Part shown: positions 6,229 through 8,644 of the stretch, one piece after another | Layout of the letters: each line of letters begins with the position of its first letter | Position numbering within the stretch: position 1 is the first letter of the stretch | NCBI GenBank assembly: GCA_902783205.1 | Contig: CACZQE010000040.1 | Coordinates: 1-8,644 of the forward strand | DNA from: an uncultured Lachnospiraceae bacterium | GTDB taxonomy: Bacteria > Bacillota_A > Clostridia > Lachnospirales > Lachnospiraceae | Length of the DNA stretch: 8,644 bases | Reading direction: 5' to 3' | Translations under genes and position numbers: made by a program | Notes under the pieces: model-generated | Databases searched by the model: none | Told to the model about the DNA's origin: nothing | Seen by the model: only the letters and a program-made list of their open reading frames with translations

Positions 6229-7137
6229 TCACTCCCTGTATTTTATCATCATTCTTTGCACCATTTGCCCTATCGCGTCTCTGGCTTCCTGTGGTTCAAG
6301 CACTTCAGCCTTATCCCCAAAGGTCATAAGCCAGGTGATCAGGTTCTCCATATCTGTGTAGTCCGCCCTGAAAAGCAGCCTGCCGTCATCATTCTCTGTA
6401 AAGGAGTCCGGGCCGAACTCTTCCACCAGGCGCCATTTCTGGTCCGGATCAAAGAGAGCCCTGACCTCTACAGCGCCCGGGAAGATCTTTTCATTTGAAA
6501 GGTCCGGCAAGGGTGCCTCTTTGCATATAAAGCTCTCTCCTGTTTCCAGAAGGTCATCCATGCGGTTCAGCTTAAAGAGTCTGAAGTCTTTCCTGTCCCT
6601 GCACCAGCCCCACATATACCAGCTTGACCACCGAAAGACAAGATAACAGGGTTCAACAGTCCTGTCACTCTCACCGGATGGAGCATAATAGCGGAATCTG
6701 ATCAGATGCCTTCCCTCTATCGCATTCTGTATTGTTTCAATCTTCGGAGCCAGAGATTCCCGATACCAGGATGACAGATCGATCAGGATGGAGTCTCTGC
6801 CGCTTATAAACTCCGATGAGCCTGCCTGAAGTTTTTCCATCAATTGTCCGTAATAACTGCTCCCGCTTACACTGTCCAGGCTGCGGAGCCCGGCAAGTAT
6901 CATCTGCATATCCTTAGATGTCAGAATAGTCCTGTCCATCCGGTAGCCGTCCATGATACTGATACCTCCTCCCTTCCCCCGGCTTGTGCTTACAGGAATC
7001 CCTGCCTTACAGAGATCTTCAATATCGCGGTTTACAGTTCTTCTGGAAACCTCAAATCTCTCCGCCAGCTCCGGGGCTGTGGTTTTTTCTTTCTGTAATA
7101 ATACGGACAATATCCCGATCAGTCTGTCTGTCTTCAT
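6229..7137 (-). CDS. WYL-domain transcriptional regulator (YafY/DeoR-type)
   Basis: A 302-residue regulator with three parts. The first is an N-terminal winged HTH (residues 1-60; TTAPELAERFEVSRRTVNRD, 19-38, then the wing with GGG at 56-58). The second is a WYL domain (about 130-205, with SSWYMWGWCR at 171-180 and FRLFKLNRM at 185-193). The third is a C-terminal WCX domain (about 222-300). WYL domains bind ligands, in some cases nucleotides or nucleic acid, and switch the HTH. ATG 7137 has GGAG (7146-7149) at 8-nt spacing; the GTG three codons upstream would overlap that site and is less likely. It heads a same-strand operon with GyrI-like, GNAT/YoaP and TfoX-domain genes (gaps of 6, 4 and 11 bp). 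A 28-bp inverted repeat lies in its promoter region, so it probably controls its own operon in response to a compound or stress. Confidence 0.93.
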   Translation of the reverse strand: MKTDRLIGILSVLLQKEKTTAPELAERFEVSRRTVNRDIEDLCKAGIPVSTSRGKGGGISIMDGYRMDRTILTSKDMQMILAGLRSLDSVSGSSYYGQLMEKLQAGSSEFISGRDSILIDLSSWYRESLAPKIETIQNAIEGRHLIRFRYYAPSGESDRTVEPCYLVFRWSSWYMWGWCRDRKDFRLFKLNRMDDLLETGESFICKEAPLPDLSNEKIFPGAVEVRALFDPDQKWRLVEEFGPDSFTENDDGRLLFRADYTDMENLITWLMTFGDKAEVLEPQEARDAIGQMVQRMMIKYRE

Positions 7138-7155
7138 ACTTCTCACTCCGACTGT

Positions 7156-7164
7156 ATTATATCA
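7156..7164 (-). promoter_or_regulatory. Downstream extended -10 element of the WYL operon
   Basis: The minus strand reads TGATATAAT (TGnTATAAT), with the hexamer at 7156-7161. A start near 7149 would leave a leader of only about 12 nt beginning at the ribosome binding site. It is therefore either a very short-leader promoter or secondary to the upstream element at 7195-7203. Its -35 region lies within the inverted repeat at 7168-7195. Confidence 0.45.
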
Positions 7165-7167
7165 GCT

Positions 7168-7195
7168 TAAACACGACAATATAATGTCATGTTTA
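7168..7195. promoter_or_regulatory. Probable operator: 28-bp inverted repeat before the WYL regulator
   Basis: The arms TAAACACGACA (7168-7178) and TGTCATGTTTA (7185-7195) are inverted copies matching at 10 of 11 positions, with a 6-bp spacer ATATAA. The repeat sits between two extended -10 elements. It would cover the start region of the upstream one and the -35 region of the downstream one, which suits repression by a dimeric regulator. The neighbouring WYL/HTH protein is the obvious candidate to bind it (inference). No U-run follows, so it is not a terminator. Confidence 0.65.
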
Positions 7196-7203
7196 TTATA
7201 ACA
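7195..7203 (-). promoter_or_regulatory. Upstream extended -10 element of the WYL operon
   Basis: The minus strand reads TGTTATAAT (TGnTATAAT), with the hexamer at 7195-7200. A start near 7188 would fall inside the inverted repeat and give a leader of about 50 nt. No good -35 hexamer is visible. It lies just after the terminator of the preceding peptide gene. Confidence 0.5.
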
Positions 7204-7220
7204 GCAAAAGGATTCTATGC

Positions 7221-7272
7221 ATAGAAAAACAGCCTGTGACTGTCCGCATACTGCAGAATGTCACAGGCTGTT
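7221..7272 (-). terminator. Intrinsic terminator after the double-glycine peptide gene
   Basis: A 13-bp perfect stem pairs AACAGCCTGTGAC (7228-7240) with GTCACAGGCTGTT (7260-7272) across a 19-nt loop. On the minus strand it is followed by a run of five T and then CTAT. It begins 10 bp after the stop codon of the peptide gene and separates it from the WYL operon. Confidence 0.88.
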
Positions 7273-7282
7273 CTTATCACAT

Positions 7283-7489
7283 CTATAGTGTCTCCCACAT
7301 CTCGTCCAGGGCCTCTTTTTCCTCCTGATTCAAACTGAAAATACCTGCAAAATATTTCACTTCGATGCCCTTCTTTTTCAGCCTGCGCATCAGTTCAAGC
7401 CTGTCTTCGCTGAAAACCACGGGTTTCTGCTCTTTTGTTCCGCCTGCAACATTTTCCAGTGTCCTCATATCCAATACTGTTTTCATCAT
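7283..7489 (-). CDS. Small peptide with double-glycine-type leader (68 residues)
   Basis: The N-terminus MMKTVLDMRTLENVAGG fits the double-glycine leader consensus: Gly at -1 and -2, Val at -4, Leu at -7 and Leu at -12. Such leaders are cut and exported by ABC transporters with a C39 peptidase domain. The predicted product after GG17 is 51 residues, charged and probably helical (RLELMRRLKKKGIEV near 32-46, then an acidic LNQEEKEALDEM near 54-65). It has no cysteine, so no lanthionine or disulfide. Its hydrophilic nature is unlike classic pore-forming class II bacteriocins. No transporter, immunity or modification gene is visible nearby. AGGGAAG lies 6 nt before ATG 7489 (or 9 nt before the adjacent ATG 7486). 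It is monocistronic, with its own candidate promoter and strong terminator. It may be a signalling or secreted peptide, or a short cytosolic protein that happens to have this start. The open frame back to 7636 has no ribosome binding site. Confidence 0.7.
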   Translation of the reverse strand: MMKTVLDMRTLENVAGGTKEQKPVVFSEDRLELMRRLKKKGIEVKYFAGIFSLNQEEKEALDEMWETL

Positions 7490-7540
7490 ATTTCTTCCCT
7501 CTTTTCTTCCTTTGTCCGGTTTGTTTTTTTCTTTGATGTC

Positions 7541-7549
7541 ATGATAACA
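7541..7549 (-). promoter_or_regulatory. Candidate extended -10 element of the peptide gene
   Basis: The minus strand reads TGTTATCAT (TGn plus TATCAT, one mismatch to consensus). It predicts a start near 7534 and a purine-rich leader of about 45 nt. No clear -35 is seen at 17 bp; that position is occupied by the palindrome at 7561-7570. Confidence 0.4.
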
Positions 7550-7560
7550 GAGCCTCCGGC

Positions 7561-7570
7561 ACACTAGTGT
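7561..7570. repeat. 10-bp perfect palindrome upstream of the peptide promoter
   Basis: ACACTAGTGT is a perfect palindrome covering roughly the -30 region of the candidate promoter at 7541-7549, flanked by further GTG/CAC steps. It could be an operator for a small dimeric regulator. The evidence is position and symmetry only. Confidence 0.35.
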
Positions 7571-7604
7571 CACACAGAATCTTCCTGTTTTCCTTCCCAT
7601 GAAC

Positions 7605-7631
7605 AAAAAAAGGCACTCCCGAAGGAGTACC
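7605..7631 (-). terminator. Intrinsic terminator with UUCG tetraloop after the EEP-family gene
   Basis: On the minus strand GGTACTCC (7624-7631), loop TTCG (7620-7623) and GGAGTGCC (7612-7619) form an 8-bp stem with one G-U pair. A run of seven T follows directly (7605-7611). It starts 31 bp after the stop of the endonuclease/exonuclease/phosphatase-family gene and is one of the cleanest terminators in the window. Confidence 0.93.
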
Positions 7632-7662
7632 GCCAATCTGTGTCAAATATCCTGCTGCCGTA

Positions 7663-8644
7663 TCAGGGTTTAAGTGTAAATTTCATAACAACCGGATTAT
7701 GGTCTGTATACTTATATCCTGTATCCACGTTCTGAACATAATTGCAGGACACATTTTCTGAAATAATAAAGCCGTCCAGAATCACAACAAAACTGTCTTT
7801 TGAATAAGGGATATCCGCATTGCGGGAGGTGGAGATCATCCCTTCCGCATAATCTGTGCATCTGGAAAAACCCTGAGGAAGAAGCTCTTCCGGAAATGGC
7901 TGACACCAGCTGAAAGATTTTTCAGTGCCGGGATTGAAGTATTCCCGGGATGTTCCGGTAAAATCATGATTAAAATCCCCGCCACAGACCACATAATTTC
8001 CTTTTTCATATTCCGCCTGCAGATCTTTAAAAAGCATTTCCATCTGTGCGTTTCCCTGAGATGCATCGGTGCCGTAGGCAGAGGTATGCACATTGACCAG
8101 CACCAGCTCTTTTCCATTGTCGACAGGAATACGGGAAATGTTGTAGCATCGGTCCAGATCCAGGATCTTGTTAAAACCGGTGGATATGGGAAGACTTCTG
8201 CGCAGAGAAGAGGCAATATTGGCCCTGCTTATTGTCAAAAGGCCGGATCTGGAAGCGCCGTGAGGCTGTAAAAAAGGATACATCAGATATGCCGAGTGAT
8301 AATTCCGGGCAAAAACTCTGTCGAAACTCCCCGCCTCATCAAAAAGCTCTGCAATCCGAGCCGCTTCATTTACATGATAACTTCGGGTAGAGCTGGTATC
8401 TACCTCCTGAAAAAGGGCGAAATCCGGTTTAAAGGAAAGGGCAGTTTTTGCAGTTCCGTCAGTACAGGTCAAGACACTGTCCTTGGAACGCGCCCGGCTC
8501 TCTTTTCCTCCGTCCATAAAGAAGGTATAGTCCGCCGTATAAGCTCCAAAGCCTATGTTATAGCTGACGATGGTATACTCCCGGCCGGCAGAGGCAGCAT
8601 CGGCAGCATTCCCCTTCACTACGAGCGCTTTGTTATCCTCAATA
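7663..8644 (-). CDS. Endonuclease/exonuclease/phosphatase-family protein, N-terminus cut by window edge
   Basis: Metal-dependent phosphoesterase fold (PF03372) related to exonuclease III, sphingomyelinases and inositol phosphatases. The frame is open to the window edge. A GTG at 8619 is in frame, but reading continues upstream through IEDNKALVV with no stop, so the true start lies outside. Counting from that GTG, the catalytic set is present: Asn21 (SYNIG), Glu72 (LFQEVD, metal), His178 (NVHTS), Asp215 and Asn217 (GGDFNHD), Asp282 (LDGF) and Asp306-His307 (TDHNP). Firmicute homologues usually carry an N-terminal membrane segment just before an IEDN-like motif, so this is probably anchored outside the membrane (inference from family). 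The substrate is not readable: phospholipid, inositol phosphate or nucleic acid are all possible. A terminator closes the gene, so it is transcribed separately from the peptide gene that follows. Confidence 0.9.
   Translation of the reverse strand, partial: IEDNKALVVKGNAADAASAGREYTIVSYNIGFGAYTADYTFFMDGGKESRARSKDSVLTCTDGTAKTALSFKPDFALFQEVDTSSTRSYHVNEAARIAELFDEAGSFDRVFARNYHSAYLMYPFLQPHGASRSGLLTISRANIASSLRRSLPISTGFNKILDLDRCYNISRIPVDNGKELVLVNVHTSAYGTDASQGNAQMEMLFKDLQAEYEKGNYVVCGGDFNHDFTGTSREYFNPGTEKSFSWCQPFPEELLPQGFSRCTDYAEGMISTSRNADIPYSKDSFVVILDGFIISENVSCNYVQNVDTGYKYTDHNPVVMKFTLKP

Noticed and set aside
5671..6498. A 275-codon plus-strand open frame.
   Set aside because: It runs antisense across the ends of the GyrI-like and WYL genes, with His/Phe-rich composition typical of a shadow frame and no domain.
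7490..7636. N-terminal extension of the double-glycine peptide frame to 7636.
   Set aside because: The extension crosses the UUCG terminator of the preceding gene and the peptide gene's own candidate promoter, is rich in Arg/Cys/Lys, and has no ribosome binding site. The start at 7489 fits better.
1..8644. Mobile element, CRISPR array, tRNA or rRNA.
   Set aside because: No transposase or integrase frame, no spaced direct-repeat array and no RNA-gene cloverleaf or rRNA motif was seen.

Overview
The window reads as a compact chromosomal segment from a Firmicute, most likely a gut-type Clostridia (Lachnospiraceae-like). This is inferred from the roughly 50% GC content, strong AGGAGG-type ribosome binding sites, extended -10 promoters (TGnTATAAT), hairpin-plus-U terminators and the protein families present. 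The taxon is not proven by the sequence. Every gene I can support lies on the minus strand, so transcription runs from high to low coordinates. There are no RNA genes, CRISPR arrays or insertion sequences.

Reading in the direction of transcription: (A) 8644-7663 is the 3' part of a membrane-anchored or secreted endonuclease/exonuclease/phosphatase-family protein, closed by a UUCG-loop terminator at 7605-7631. (B) 7489-7283 is a lone 68-residue peptide gene whose N-terminus matches a double-glycine leader. It has its own candidate promoter with an overlapping palindrome and its own strong terminator at 7221-7272. (C) 7137-4498 is a tightly packed four-gene operon: a WYL-domain regulator, a GyrI-like small-molecule-binding protein, a GNAT/YoaP-like fusion and a TfoX N-domain protein. 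A 28-bp near-perfect inverted repeat, flanked by two extended -10 elements, precedes it. After a 72-bp gap holding a second inverted repeat comes a 121-residue protein of unknown function (4425-4060), and then a terminator at 3996-4042. (D) 3858-1 is a four-gene block: an alpha/beta hydrolase, a LysR regulator, a family-1 (macrolide-type) glycosyltransferase and a bile acid:sodium symporter family (BASS) transporter. The last is cut by the window edge.

Block D looks like a small-molecule handling module: an esterase-like hydrolase, a UDP-sugar transferase acting on small lipophilic acceptors, a sodium-coupled organic-anion transporter and a ligand-sensing regulator inside the same transcription unit. 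The glycosyltransferase and transporter genes overlap by 26 bp. Block C looks like a ligand-responsive stress or detoxification operon. The substrates of both are unknown. The main candidates for something undescribed are block D, the operator-controlled block C with its unknown trailing gene, and the orphan double-glycine peptide.
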